A DNA stretch of 64,000 nt from Massariosphaeria phaeospora (lineage: Eukaryota; Ascomycota; Dothideomycetes; Pleosporales): positions 620,001-684,000 of the forward strand of contig JAADJZ010000012.1 of NCBI GenBank assembly GCA_011032825.1, given 5' to 3'. The translations under genes and the position numbers were made by a program. The first letter of the stretch is position 1. Each line of letters opens with the position of its first letter. Shown piece after piece: positions 44,528 to 56,686 of the stretch. The notes under the pieces are model-generated. The model searched no databases and was not told the DNA's origin. It worked only from the letters and a program-made list of their open reading frames with translations.

Positions 44528-45335
44528 CGGGACTGTCTTCCCATTCCCTTCGTTGGGCCCACTCTTCTTCTTTAGTATCGTTGTAATGCGCTGGGCTTCT
44601 TGTATCATCTCTTTTGTAAAACTTCTGCCAGACTGCATTTCCGTCGGATACCCACTTTTGCTTCGCCATGATCAACAGCATGTCATCCTTCTTCCATCAA
44701 CTGAGCATTTTAGCATTTTAGCGTTGTAGCATTGTAGCGTTTTATATTCTCGGCATTTCCAGCGTTTAGCATAGTTAGCGTAGTAGCGGTCAAATGTTTA
44801 TCCCACTTATGCAGAAGCTATTCCCTCTGTCAAAGACATAAACGTTCTAGAATCTAGATTGCTGCCACATAAATTAGCAAGTGACAAGGCTATGCAAAGA
44901 CACCTTAACGGCCAGAATCTCGTGCTTCAACGGCGACTCTCAAATACACCTCAGTTCTGTTCGGGTAGTTATTGTGGAACTTGATCTACTTCTTCTCTAC
45001 TCCTCCACTTTTTGGCAGCTTCTTGATGCACCCTTTTACCAGCCCTCCAAGTATCTTTGTCAGCAACCGACAAATTCTTGAGGCAAACTACGTATCCCCT
45101 CACTCAAGGTACAACATGCGAGTTTCGTAAATTCAGTATGTTCATGAAGGTGGATGACGAGAGAGTCCGGACGAAGGCGTCCCGAAATCGTGTCACCCCC
45201 TGCTCGCTAATGTCTTGGCGATCCCCGCTACTGCCGGTGGAAGAGCTCCCCGCCAAATTTTTACCTTCACGTCTGTTCGCGACTGCTACCACAAACAGCT
45301 CACCTCCCGGGTCGACGCATCTCTACAACGCCTCG
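44528..45335. other. Intergenic/leader region before TRM61
   Basis: Contains an A/T-rich array of short repeats (44700-44790) and, from about 45100, a frame that stays open into TRM61 with in-frame ATGs at 45138 and 45210. Otherwise I see nothing. Confidence 0.5.
44700..44792. repeat. Degenerate 9-10 bp TAGC(A/G)TTT repeat array
   Basis: About eight loosely matching copies of TTTTAGCATT/TTGTAGCGTT lie head to tail downstream of the membrane-protein gene. It is a simple repeat, possibly produced by slippage. Confidence 0.7.
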
Positions 45336-46898
45336 ATGGCGCCTTCTCCTCCAACTCCCTCCCCATTCTTCGATCCTGGCACGCACTCGGCGCCAAACAG
45401 CCTCGGCATCATCCAATTGCGACGCGACCATCTTATCCCCACAGTACTCTCGTCTACTGCGGATGCCGACTACAAAGAGGGCAAGGTCGAGAACACTCGT
45501 TTCGGATCTTTCCCACATAGCACTCTCATCAAACAACCATGGGGGTCGCAGGTTCTTGCTTCAGTAGTGGATACTGGCTCGAGGAGCTCAAAATCTAAGA
45601 AGCGGAAGAGGGGGCCTACCGAGGAGGGAAGAGACGCTCCAGTCCCGGAATCGAGCGAGGTGCGAGGCGATGTAGTCAAGGCGGAGACAGCTAGCAGTGG
45701 CTTTGCGCACCTGATACCTCCCTCACCAGAGACATGGACGCTATGCCTCCCTCACCGGACACAGGTGGTCTATACGCCCGACTACAGTTACATTCTACAA
45801 AGGCTTCGCGTGCGGCCAGGAGATCATATCATCGAGGCAGGCGCAGGCAGTGGTAGCTTCACGCATGCGGCCGTCAGAGCCATCTTCAACGGCTATCCCA
45901 GCGGAGAATACCAGCCAAACGACCTCAATGGAACAGACTACGGAATCGAGCCAGACAGCGCTGAGAGGCAAAAAGGTTTCAAGCAATATGGTGGCGTGTA
46001 CAGCTTTGAGTATCATGCCCCAAGGGCGAAGCAGCTGGAGACTGAGATTGAAGAGCACGGGTTGAGCGCATTAGTAACCGTCACCAACCGAGATGTTTAC
46101 CAAGACGGTTTTTGTCTCCCTTCAGATGGAAGGAATGATCAAGGACCGAACGCCAACGCGATATTCTTGGACCTCCCTGCCCCTTGGCTTGCATTGAAGC
46201 ATCTTGCACGTTCTCCGCCCTCTGCTGCAGTACTCAAATCAGTCACTGCATCATCTGACCCATCAACACCAGATGCCGAGGCATCTGTAATGCCACAGCT
46301 CGCAACTGAAGTCTTCCGCTCTCCATTAAATCCCAACAAGCCTGTACACATATGCACCTTCTCCCCGTGCATTGAACAAGTCACAAAAACTGTCTCGGCG
46401 ATGCGATCTCTGGGCTGGTTGGAGATCGACATGGTTGAAATCATGTCGAAGCGACTTGAGGTACGCCGTGAGCGTATCGGTTTACAAGAAGAGGGGCTTC
46501 GTAATGCAAATCCGAACGCTGCTACCGTAGTAGAAGCAGTGCAACGATTGCGTGACGTTGAAGAGCGCGCTAAGGTCTTCCATGGCCTTCAGAAAGAGAA
46601 GCAAGAAGAAGTGATGCGCCGAGCGGAGGCGAAGAAGCGGGGTGAACAATTGCTAGCGAACACAGCAGAAGGAGAAGAGAGGACAAGAGCCAAGTTTGAG
46701 GGTCTGCCTCCGTCGAAACTTGACCGGCTAGAGCGTGCCAAGAAGGACCTTCAAATCAGAGAGCTATTCAAAGAGGGTCGACTAGTCCACCGGACGGAAC
46801 CTGAGCTGAAGACACATACATCCTACCTGGTCTTTGCGACACTTCCAAGGGAATGGAACGAGGCAGATGAAGAGACTGCGAGAAAAAGGTGGGGTTGA
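45336..46898 (+). CDS. TRM61: tRNA (adenine(58)-N1)-methyltransferase catalytic subunit Trm61
   Basis: With Trm6 this SAM-dependent enzyme makes m1A58 in the tRNA T-loop, in the nucleus. Single exon, 520 residues from the chosen start. The family N-terminus is visible (SLGIIQLRRDHLIPTVL, then NTRFGSFPHSTLIKQPWGSQ), followed by PPSPETWTLCLPHRTQVVYT and the SAM motif EAGAGSGSF at residues 167-175. FLDLPAPWLALKHL near residue 277 and CTFSPCIEQVTKT near residue 345 complete the methyltransferase fold, and HTSYLVFATLP closes it. Insertions (a KKRKRG-containing stretch near 85-120, and a Lys/Glu-rich helix after residue 385) make it longer than yeast Trm61. In-frame ATGs at 45210 and 45138 would add 42 or 66 residues; I chose 45336 because homology starts there. 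The KKRKRG could be a nuclear signal. Confidence 0.92.
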   Translation: MAPSPPTPSPFFDPGTHSAPNSLGIIQLRRDHLIPTVLSSTADADYKEGKVENTRFGSFPHSTLIKQPWGSQVLASVVDTGSRSSKSKKRKRGPTEEGRDAPVPESSEVRGDVVKAETASSGFAHLIPPSPETWTLCLPHRTQVVYTPDYSYILQRLRVRPGDHIIEAGAGSGSFTHAAVRAIFNGYPSGEYQPNDLNGTDYGIEPDSAERQKGFKQYGGVYSFEYHAPRAKQLETEIEEHGLSALVTVTNRDVYQDGFCLPSDGRNDQGPNANAIFLDLPAPWLALKHLARSPPSAAVLKSVTASSDPSTPDAEASVMPQLATEVFRSPLNPNKPVHICTFSPCIEQVTKTVSAMRSLGWLEIDMVEIMSKRLEVRRERIGLQEEGLRNANPNAATVVEAVQRLRDVEERAKVFHGLQKEKQEEVMRRAEAKKRGEQLLANTAEGEERTRAKFEGLPPSKLDRLERAKKDLQIRELFKEGRLVHRTEPELKTHTSYLVFATLPREWNEADEETARKRWG

Positions 46899-49144
46899 AC
46901 TTCGCTGCTGTGACGTTGTATTTGGCCCCATTGCACAACAGATCTTAAAGGCACGCCGCTGCAAAAGCTTAGCCCATGCGGCTGAATGAGTGTAAGCGCT
47001 AGGTACAGCCTGCCCTTTCTAGGAATTTGCCTACTTGATACCCTGTCGCCGGCAACAACGACCCTGTCGTCGATCCGTAACCTAAATCCATACATTTCTC
47101 AACCTCAACGGCTTAAGCTTTGACGCTTATGGGTTTCCCACGTGGCTTTCGTCTAAGACCTTCCACTCAAATCCATGCGCCTATTTTACTTTCCGCCCCA
47201 GCAATCCTCTCTGAAGCTTCTATCCCGTGCGAGTCGGTGGGCAGCGGCCGAAACACCGTCCGCTTGACTTCCTACTGTAGGTCGCCACTACGTTGTATTG
47301 CGCTCGCCAAAATAGACTTGTAGGGTACTATTCCAAGTCCGAAATCGTCGCCTAGGGTTCGGACTCTATCTAGGCTTGATGCGTGCCTAGTTTTCTCGGG
47401 TTTCTCCACCAACAGCCTCAAATAGGCTCCTATCCCTGCGATTGGATTGTTGACCATACTGCCGGAAATCGTGTCCGCTCGAAGGTCTCCAACACCCGGG
47501 TGCTCATGCCTTGACGCAAGGGAACTCTGGGGAGCTGCTAAGAAGCAATTTCAATACGATGGCCACCACTTGTAAAAGAGGCATCTGGCGGAACTTGCTT
47601 GCCGTTGACAAAGCGCCGACCTTGTTCATGCAGAATACCGCTCCTAACGACACAGACGTTATCCGAGCAGCGAGCAGACCGTGACAACTTCCGCAAGCAA
47701 TCTGGTAGTCTGATCTCCTTCTAAACCTGGACGTGATATCGCCATGTATGCAATGCAATACAAGATCAATCATAGTTTGTGTCCACTCGACCGATTTTTG
47801 CTGGTGCTCCCCCCATGTAACCAGTCGATGACTATTGACATGTCAACTCGCACCACACACACAAACTGGCATCTACCCAGCCAAACCTCAGCTCCGTGGT
47901 CAACGAACGCATAGCATATGCATGGCTCAATTGCCCCCACTCGACAACAACATTCCCTCATAGACTCAAGCAAACAATCTCCATTCCGGGAAGGTCAGTC
48001 GTCTAGCGTGCGTGCCATCCATCTCTCACCTGCCCGTCGCGTCAAGTCAAGTCAACTCTACTCTACTCCGACTTCCTCCATTCCACCGCACCAACCATCA
48101 AATGCGGTGCCCCAAACCCATTCATCGAATGCAGCAAATCGTGCACTTATGCGCCGACGTCGCCGCCCAGTCCAGTTCAGCAGCCAGCCACTTGCCCTTC
48201 CTTCCTTCAAACCCGCGGAATCAGAGCACCCTCATCATCTTTGATGCCCGGTGGCTGGTCTGATGTTGATCCGGTCCCCGCATCTCTCTCGCAACCATTC
48301 CCGCAATAGGCTCGCTTGTATCGATCGTGCGTCCCGGCAACCCAATCCGATACTTCAGCCCTGCAAGCATGCAAGCAAGCAAGCAAGCAATTGCAAATCT
48401 TAACCGCGCCTCGAATCAACACAAGAAAGTCGAGCCGGCCCCAGCCCAGGTCCATGCACAATGCACAATGCACACGCAGGTACGCATAAGCGAGCCGCAG
48501 AGCCGCAAAACCGTTTGCTTACCCACATACCGTTTGCTTACACACCTCTGTACCCTACCCTACGCTCCCCTACCCCGACGCCGGAACTCCATCCAGGTTG
48601 ACCCAGGGCCCGCTCCCTTCTCGAGCCGTCGGGAGAGTCCACACAAACCCTGCTGCCAGCCCTCCCAAGTCAGCAAGAATAAGCTCGCGAATCGAATCGC
48701 GCGCGCATGAGCCACAGTGGCGCCCGAGGCGGCAGTGGCGTCGTGGCGGTGCCGTCAGCCCTACCCTGCAGCTATTGGAAAAAGTGTTGGATTTCCGTCT
48801 AAATTTACCTACATGGCCACCCAACCCAGAAAAAACCCCAGAAAAACACTCGCCTAGAGTAGCCGGAGAAATTAGCTAGGAGATATGGAATAGCTGGGAC
48901 TGTGCCGCAGTAACGGATGGTTACCAATGCATGCTACAGCCCAAGTGGCAGGGAGCCCCGGAAGGAAGAACACCACGCCCTATGTCATGTCCCAAATTAC
49001 ATCGACCCGGTCGATTTGTCCACCACAGCGCCTACAATTGCCCGTTTCCAAGGATACGTGCAATGCACAGTTTCCAAACCGGCCCTGGCGCACCATCTTT
49101 GTTGATCCCACCACGCCGTAAATATCGTGTGACAAGTCTCAGTG
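46899..49144. other. Convergent intergenic region
   Basis: No gene I can support in 2.2 kb between TRM61 and the PhoD-like gene. A (CAAG)n run lies at 48363-48392 and TCAAGTCAAGTCAACTCTAC-type repeats at 48041-48064. Short open frames lack any motif. Confidence 0.5.
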
Positions 49145-51151
49145 CTATCCCCACACGGCGTCCTTTGCTCTATGGCTTCCGTCACGCGTCGGAGGAGTCG
49201 AAATGACGTGAGTCCAAGACTCCTTGCCGTCGATGAACAAGCGATAGTTCAGCAGACTCTGCTCACTGGTTGGAGGCGCGGTGATTTCGATTGCGCCGAA
49301 CTTGTTATTTCCGTCGGGCAGGTACTTGATGCATACATCCTCCTCGTCAATCTCGCTATATGTCCGGAAAGGAAGGTAGAACATCGACAGGGGACTAGTG
49401 CTGAACTCGTGGACCGTTGCACTGATTGGCCACTTCGAGTCTTTTGGTGGCGGGAAAGACGTAGCTGCGAACTCGTGTCTGTCGCCGCTGAGGACTACGA
49501 CTCCGACCCCACCATCGGAGCTGAGATCCCACGCAGCTTCAAGGATCTTGCGACGTTCCACGAGGTGCCCGCCCCATGTGTCTTCGGAACCAAACTTCCA
49601 GTTCTTGGTAAACGGAACGCCAGTGACAATAATCTTCCAATGGACGCCTCGAGGGGCCGGTTTACGGATCCAAGCGAGTAGGTCTGCGAGTTGGTGCTCA
49701 CCAAGCATTGATTTAGATTGGTCATGGGGGTCCTTATTCGCAGGACTCCGATAGCGTCGAGTGTCCATGAGGAAGAATTGCGCAGGTCCTTGCGTGAAGC
49801 TAAAGTAGGTCTCACCGTGTCGATGCGCCGGGGGGTTAGGCGCAGCGTGATAGTGAGTGAAGGCGTCATATGCTGCGCTGTACAGACCAGTGGTGTTGTC
49901 ACTCCAGTCATTCGCAATTTCATGATCGTCGATCACATGAATCCATGGCAAATCGTTGCCTACAGCAGGCCATGACGGTGACGAGTACACTTGGCGATAT
50001 TCCCGGCGATAGTCCTCGGCATCCTTACCCAGCCGGTGAGGAACATCGACGTAGATGAAGTCTCCCAGAAATAGCATGAAATACGGCCGCAGCTCAGGCA
50101 GCCATCGGGCCAAGTGTGCCAACCCCGGAAATTCAAGAGGATGCTGGAAAGGCGTGTATGGAACGCGGGGCTTTATGCAGCTGGAGTGCACAAAGGTGTA
50201 TTTGTTGTCGCGTAATGAGGATATGTGGCCTGGTCGGGGTGCAGTAGTGAATGTGCCCGTCACGTTGCCGCTAGAAGTTTCAATAACATACTCGTATGGC
50301 GTATCCGAACGCAGATGATCCACTTTGACTACTGAGGTGAAGTCGGTGTCATTGGTCAGCCAATAATCCGGCTTGCTTGCTGCGAGGGTTTTATGCATCC
50401 ACGAGCGAGGCTGCTCGTCTACTGAACGATATAGAACCTTGACGTCGAAGGCATACGGCTCTCGCACTAGGATGTTGGCGCTGTTATCCGAGACGTATCC
50501 GACGCGTCCGAATGATGCATTATGGCATGGATGCAGCACTGGAGCGCGGTACACGACGTCCAGAGCCATGGTCAACAGAGCCATGTTGATACCGAAGGTG
50601 ATCCAACTCCATAGTGCAGAGGACGGACTCGGCAGGCCTGTGAGCAATGTTCTAATTACTTTAGGCTCGCGCTCCTCATACTTGATGGTTTCCTGGACAT
50701 CAAGCTCTTCCAGCGGGCCATCCACGGCACCGTCCAGCAGCTCTACCTCTCCCGAGGAGCTGGGGGTGGAGTCGCCGCGGCCAACTGTTTCTTTGACTAT
50801 GATATCGAGCTCATCTGATATGACCTTGTAGAGCGCTGTGTCCTGGAAGCTCACGAAGAACGACGGCACGTAGACGAGAGCGAGCGCGGTGGCCAGTGGT
50901 GGCACGATCTAAGACACGGGCGTTAGCAACCCTGTGCAGCTGAGCGGGACCAGATGTACTAGTCGACGGCAGACTAACAGTGGTGGGTATCTAGGTCGCA
51001 GGTCAGCACAGAGCTTGCCGGGGTTTGGCGGCGAAGCTTTGCGGAAGCTCCAGGTCGCGGGTGCACTCACCCAGCGCAGGAAGATCCAGATGCTGGCGCG
51101 CAGGAGCAGCGAGCTCACGAGCGTCAGAGTGTCACTTGCAGACGGAGCCAT
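49145..51151 (-). CDS. PhoD-like phosphatase, membrane-anchored
   Basis: Metallophosphoesterase of the PhoD family, probably acting outside the cytoplasm or in the secretory pathway. Exons 51151-51071 and 50908-49145, joined in phase 0 across a 162 bp intron, give 614 residues. The N-terminus has hydrophobic helices (LTLVSSLLLRASIWIFLRW, then VPPLATALALVYVPSFFVSF and ALWSWITFGINMALLTMALD), so it is a multi-pass or signal-anchored protein. The catalytic domain shows YTFVHSSCIKP, YFMLFLGDFIYVD, WIHVIDDHEIANDWSDN, FFLMDTRRYRSP and VVVLSGDRHEFAAT, the usual metal-binding blocks. The C-terminus is KSWTHV-type beta sandwich. The first exon is short and its intron is long for this window, so another small exon between cannot be excluded. 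Confidence 0.88.
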
Positions 51152-51836
51152 TGCTGGGCATCTTCTCGCGGCCGTGCGTGGTGGTGTTGCAGCGCGAAGG
51201 TCGAGCTGTCGAGGCTGAAGGCGCTTACAGTGGTTGACCCGTTGACCAAGAGACGGATAATAATAATGACGTCCGCAGGGCCCGCGCCGCGTCTAAGCCT
51301 GATACGTACTAGCTGCACCCTGCTCGGCCCGTGCTCACCTCGACTCTTGGCCCCTCTGCTGACCCCGATTCAGTCGTCCTCGAATATCGCGCCCACTCGC
51401 CCGCTCGCCAACGCGAAAACGGACTCCTTCAACTGGTGGTTGTGGCGAAGCTGTCCAGACGCTTTTGCACCCATATCTCGGCCGACCAGGTGTGCAACAT
51501 GGCAGCTCAGAGACCATGTCTTAGACTGTCCACAACGTGACATTCAGCTGGCGAGGGCCCGCTAGCATACTTGGAGATAGCCCTCAGAGCCGTGTCCATG
51601 AAGAGAGAGTGAGTATCTATATATCTCTCCCCGTCTGGCGGCATGGCTAGACACACCAAACAACAGCCAGCGCCTTCTCCTCGTTGCAGTCAATTGAGTT
51701 GCCTCCGAGTCCCCTCTCAAGTCATTTCTTTTCTCAAATCTTCAGTCTTTATCTTCATCCTCTGCTGGCACCGCTATATCACATCACTGGCACGATACAT
51801 CTCGCTACGCAGATTACCGCAGTTGTCAACAGCATC
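51152..51836. other. Upstream region of the PhoD-like gene
   Basis: No gene seen. A pyrimidine-rich leader-like stretch (51715-51770) precedes the small frame at 51837. Confidence 0.45.
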
Positions 51837-51974
51837 ATGGGCATCGTGCAAAGCTCATTCCCTCCCCCGCCCAGGTGTCCATCCTGTGGACAACCTAAGA
51901 TGGACGGCCATTCATGTTCCTCCAGTGGTGGGACTCCGACTTCCAGTTCTGGCGCATCTTTAAGTTCGGGATAA
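51837..51974 (+). CDS. Possible 45-residue protein with a zinc-ribbon-like CPxCG motif (doubtful)
   Basis: An intronless frame beginning MGIVQSSFPPPPRCPSCGQP and continuing KMDGHSCSSSGG, with a Ser/Gly/Thr-rich end. CPSCG plus HSC gives four possible zinc ligands (C-x2-C-x8-H-x-C). The codons favour C in the third position and a pyrimidine-rich leader precedes it, but the frame is short and I know no family. It may be chance. Confidence 0.3.
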   Translation: MGIVQSSFPPPPRCPSCGQPKMDGHSCSSSGGTPTSSSGASLSSG

Positions 51975-54900
51975 ACGATTGCAAACAACTCTGGACCACA
52001 GTCACCACGTTTCCATGGACCATGAATCTCCCAATCGCTCGTTTACTTTCTTTCGCTATGGCTCGACCTTTTTCATTCCACTTCTTCACTTTTACCGCCA
52101 CTGGCCTGCAGAATTATCTAGAAGGAAAGCGGGTGTATGGTGTCTACAATTCTCAACATTGATCTCTTCGCGGAGCTTTGGTCCGATGTTCATTCAGCCC
52201 AACCAACTACCCCAGCCAACACGGATAACGGCCCACTTATTCGAGAAAATCTTCGGATAAAGCAAGAATCGCGTACGGTGTTGGGCAAGACTAGCCTAAC
52301 TTTCAGCTCGCTTATCTGGGCTAGTCACTGTCTCATCCTACGCCTAGGGTGGTGGGACTGTGGCTTAGAGGCGGGGTGCAAGCCACCTATCTTTTTATAT
52401 TTCTCACAAGCTCTTTAGCATCTTGTCTTTTCCCTCAATTCTCGTCGCCCAAATCTCCTACCTCCAGCCAGTTTTCGTCGTTTCTGTACATATCTTAACT
52501 CTTTTCTTCTGTATCCTTACTTGCGCCTCGTTCAATGCCTTTTCTTCTCTTCCATCTTCTACCCTTGTCTACGGATTTTCTTTCTTAAGCTTCTTTGTTC
52601 CTTTTTGTCCAATAGACCGTTACTTCAAAAGTTTTGATTCCTGTATATTCAAGCGCACGAGACAAAAATTGCATGCCTCTTTTAGCGTTTATGTTAACTT
52701 TCGATACGGCTTGCTATCTATACAAACGACCTCTTTCAACGACCCGTTGTGTACTTTTGCACTCCAGTCACTCGTGTTCTGTTGTCTGTTGCTAACCTAC
52801 AGAGTTTTACCATCCCATTGATCAGCTTCCAACACTCATCACTTGGACTGGGAGACGCGTCCTGTGTTCTTCTAAAAGAACGTGTAAAATCATTTTGAGA
52901 CATCTGTTACTTAGCCAGTGTATGTGCGAAATGCAGCCAGTATGTTTCACGCTTCAGTCTCTTTCGTCACTCCTTCGGCTCTATTAACCTCTGATCTCAG
53001 TTACATCACTGGTAAGCCTTGTTAACTGACGATTCGTGTTGTTAATTATGGAGCTTCCCACATCTCACGCGATTAGTGAGACCTTGCAAATGGGTTACTA
53101 TATCGATTTGGTTTTGATATATGGGCTTCCCGGCACGCGGTACTGTGTTTGTTTGATGGCTTTGTATACTTTTCTACACTTCTATGGTATACTAAATATC
53201 AACAGTGCGAAGGTCCGCAATACATGGAATAGTTTGTAGTGAACGCCTTATTTCGTCTATCATTCACCAAAAACACATCGACGTTACCGTCCGGAAAGTA
53301 CGATTCGCCGACTCCAATATGTACGCGCTCATTGGCATCGCAACATCAGCTCTTAAAGCCTGGACTCGGTTCCACGGGGCTTACCGCACTCGACCGCCCA
53401 ACACTTAGCACATTCCACAACCTGTTCTTCCCATTCGTTTGCTTTCTATGACAGCACCCTTGAACACTATCATTGCCACTCTTCAATACTTTACTTGTCC
53501 AATGAACCTCAGAAGGACTAACACGTTATTCTCGCATCCAATAAACGGCTACACAATACACTCTGAGCTTCGCTTAGCAGACCGTCAGATGATATCCACG
53601 AGAAACCTGCTTTCACATCACCGGTATCTGCCGCTTTTCTGTATGCTGAGGGCTTGGCTCTTGGGGACGTGTCTTCAAGCACATGTCTTTTCTTCTGCTG
53701 TTAAGCCACTAGCAAAAAGATCAGTCGGAAGTGCATAACTATCAAGACTGCTAGATTTACGCTTACTATCCAGAAGGCCAGAACATGCACGAACGTCTTC
53801 TAATGCTAAAATGATTCTAGTGCTATGTATACTCGCTGCATCAATACGGCTATGAGTCTTCGGAAGACGCGTGTTCGGCCCTCACGTGTAGTTTGCTCGA
53901 GCTATTGAGTACAGAGAAACTGTGCCATTTTGGTATCACTATTCGGAGTGAGTTTCGCGCTACGTCGTGCCTTGAACCATGAAGCTAAGATTGCCGTGAT
54001 AAAATAGTAGCTAACTACTTAAGGCCGGCGGAACCAAATGTTATTACGTTACCACCCGTCAATGCATATTTCTTCTTTGCGCCGCGGCTCGCTATATCAC
54101 CCAATAGAATTATCATCATACCACCTTGAAGAGATATTTCAAGGGTCTCCATCGGCCGGGTACGAGAGAGGTTTGCTTTTCTTTGGTGGTTGTTTTCTTG
54201 TAGCACCATCCTGACTTGCTCAACTCATGGTTACAGACTGACGTAGGCGGGTCGGATGTCTTTGCACGTCTTCGTATATGCTGTTCACCCTTTCGTAGCC
54301 AATGTTAGGCCCAAATGCGATTAGCAACCCAAACGAAGCCTATCCCAACCACAACTCCCACAACCCCCCGTATCTCGCATTACCAACGCTTCAACTCCCC
54401 CCAAGATTTCTACAACCGAAGAGGAACTTCCCGTCCTATAACCTGCACGCCATCACCCTGTAATTGCGGGACCGCCCGCCAAGAATCTCGGACCCCGACA
54501 CACGCCTCCGGACTCAACACGAGGCAATCTCCAACCCCAAATTCACCGATCCGAACACTCCGATGCAAAGCGTGCCCCGCACGCGCACACTTACCGCTGT
54601 CTAAAGCATGATCGCCCGTAGTACAGTACATTTCAGTTACGCAATTCTCATCGAAGAACGATAAAGAACACTCAGCCGCACCGTCGCACATATCCTACCC
54701 ATCCCTTCCGTACGGAGGAAACGAGATAATGCGTTTGCGCCGCTGACCTAGCGATCAACGGGCCCGTTTCAGGAGGCACCCGTGGTCATTAGAGCGATAC
54801 GGACGCCCCCCACTGCACAACACGCGAACCAGATCAGATCGCCAACCGCGCCGTCTCGCTCGTGCTCCATTCTCGGGACGATCCCGTAGACCAACTCAGC

Positions 54901-55195
54901 TCAGCTCAGCTCAGTTGAAGCGAGCAGCTTCCGGAATGAGTAGTCATGTGGTACGGGTGCAGTGGTTTTATTCGGTTGACGGCGGTTTCTGGGGCGGGTG
55001 GGTGGACAGCCGTGACGGAAGGGCTCGTATGCGGGGGCTGGGCGTCGTGTATGGTATACGGCGGGTTATGGGGGAGAAAGATGGGTATAAAGGGGAGTGT
55101 TGGTGCGGATGAATGGATGGCGTTATCCAGGCTACATCTGAGGTGATTTGATCCAGACTTCTATATATTCATCACTCTGTTCAGTTCAGCTCAAG
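51975..55195. other. Long gene-poor stretch
   Basis: 3.2 kb without a supported gene. 52400-53750 is T/C-rich and A/T-richer than neighbours and contains only hydrophobic pyrimidine-driven frames. A (CAGCT)n-like run lies at 54896-54914. The end holds the promoter of the secreted protein. Confidence 0.5.
55086..55092 (+). promoter_or_regulatory. TATA box of the secreted cysteine-rich protein gene
   Basis: TATAAAG, a consensus-like TATA sequence, lies 104 bp before the ATG at 55196. A second TATATAT at 55162 is probably too near the start codon. Confidence 0.45.
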
Positions 55196-56052
55196 ATGCA
55201 GTTCTTCCAAGGCATCTTTCTTGCGCTGCTTTCCTCGCAGCTTGCCACGGCTGCCCTCAATGAGCCCTGCTACGGCTCCGGTGGAGTTGCAGGTTAGTCG
55301 TCGCTTCACCTCAACCCACCTCACATCACATACTTCAACTTGCTAACACCCACCTCCAGGCGTCTGCGTCAGCACAGCAACCTGCTCCTCCTCCGGCGGC
55401 GTCACCATAACCGGCGGCTGCCCCCGCGACCCCGCCGACGTAAAATGCTGCAGCAAGCCCTCATGCAGCGGCGGCAACTGCCGCTGGAGCAGCGACTGCG
55501 CCGGCACCTCGGTGTCGAACCAGTGCCCCGGCCCGAGCGCCTTCAAGTGCTGTAGCTCGGGAGCCACGGGCTTCGGCGGCTACAGCGGGCCGAGCATTCC
55601 GGCCGTGGGCGCATGCAAGGCGGTTTCCGTGGACGGCGCGCGGAAGGTGGTTGCTCAGTTCCCGGGACGCGTCAGGGAGATCGGATGTACGCGGGCGTGC
55701 ACTTGCAGCGCGACGCCGTCGTCGGATCACTGTTGCGGGAAGGCGATTGACCTCATGTGCTCCGATGCGGGAGGTGTAAGTGCCTTTTCTCCTCGTCCCA
55801 AGCTCTGCCATCCATCTTTGTCTTGCTACTGAGAGACCTGACACCACGCAGACAGCCACCATTTCCGGCCGCCAGATCGCCGAATGGGTAATGAACAACC
55901 GCGGAACTCTGAATCTGAAGTACGTTATCTGGGGCCAGCGTATCTGGAACCCATCGGATAGCGTTGGCGCTTGGACGACCTGGCGCGACATGGAGGATCG
56001 CGGCGACATTACGCAGAACCATTGGGACCATGTCCATGTGAGCTTCAACTGA
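55196..56052 (+). CDS. Secreted cysteine-rich protein with M15/VanY-like zinc motif
   Basis: Three exons, 55196-55292, 55360-55775 and 55852-56052, give 237 residues. The signal peptide is clear (MQFFQGIFLALLSSQLATAA). A cysteine-rich part of about 90 residues (CYGSGGVAGVC, CCSKPSC, CRWSSDCAG, FKCCSSG) leads into a domain with SSDHCCGKAIDLMC, which has the SxHxxGxAxD pattern of M15 D,D-peptidases and VanY, and ends NHWDHVHVSFN, giving the second His pair. The set His/Asp/His is the classical zinc site of that fold. Fungal proteins with this C-terminal domain are secreted and mostly uncharacterised; cell-wall or peptidoglycan activity is possible but unproven. The acceptor of exon 3 could also lie 4 bases downstream, but only the chosen one keeps the frame. 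The donor of intron 1 is GTTAGT. Confidence 0.85.
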
Positions 56053-56686
56053 GGAGGGGGATTTTCGGGAGTCAGTGTCAGTACAGGGAGAGAAAGTCGG
56101 TTGATGAGGTCCGAAGATGTAGTCAACGCTAAGCAACGATTATGGAAAATGTTTTATTTCGCCTGCTGTTTTTTCGAGTGGTTACACTGAAGTGATGTTA
56201 AAAGCGCTTGGTCTGTAGGGAATGTGATCGTAGCAGGTGGAAATGGTTGATCGTCTAATGGGAGTGGAACCTCACCTCCAAAGCAGTCAATGTCGCGGGC
56301 TTACTCACTGCACGGCCGTCAAGATGTTCTCGGAAAAAGCATATACCCTACGGAACCTGTTGCTACGGAGTACGTAGGGCGCTCTGCGAGTACGTAACGT
56401 AATTTGCTCGCTACTGAACAGAGTGAGTCTGTGGTACACTACGGAGTCGCTCACATTAGCAATATAATCAATCTGCGTCAATATAATCAATTTCTCATTA
56501 ATCTCTTGATCTCTCAGTCTCTGGGTTGCTCAATCTCTCAATCGCTCAATCCTATCAATCTAATTTCTCAATCGCTCAATCTCCGGGACATGTTGTTTCG
56601 CAAAATCAGGTCTAGATTAGCGGACAGCTGCTGTGTAGCCTGCGTGTTTGAAAGAGCTACAGAGTCAGATGATATACTATGATGAT
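56053..56686. other. Convergent intergenic region with CTCAATC repeats
   Basis: No gene seen between two convergent genes. It includes the CTCAATC/ATCAAT-rich repeat listed separately. Confidence 0.55.
56458..56585. repeat. Degenerate (CTCAATC)/(ATAATCAAT) repeat region
   Basis: Two copies of CAATATAATCAAT open the region, followed by about ten loosely matching 7-9 bp units such as CTCAATCT and CTCAATCG, with TTTCTCAATCGCTCAATC once clearly repeated. Confidence 0.7.

Noticed and set aside
52423..52821. 132-codon hydrophobic plus-strand frame
   Set aside because: It begins with TTG and the hydrophobicity comes from a T/C-rich tract; no conserved motif.
54015..54209. 64-codon minus-strand frame in the gene-poor stretch
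   Set aside because: Lys/Gly-rich but without a family match, leader or splice signals.
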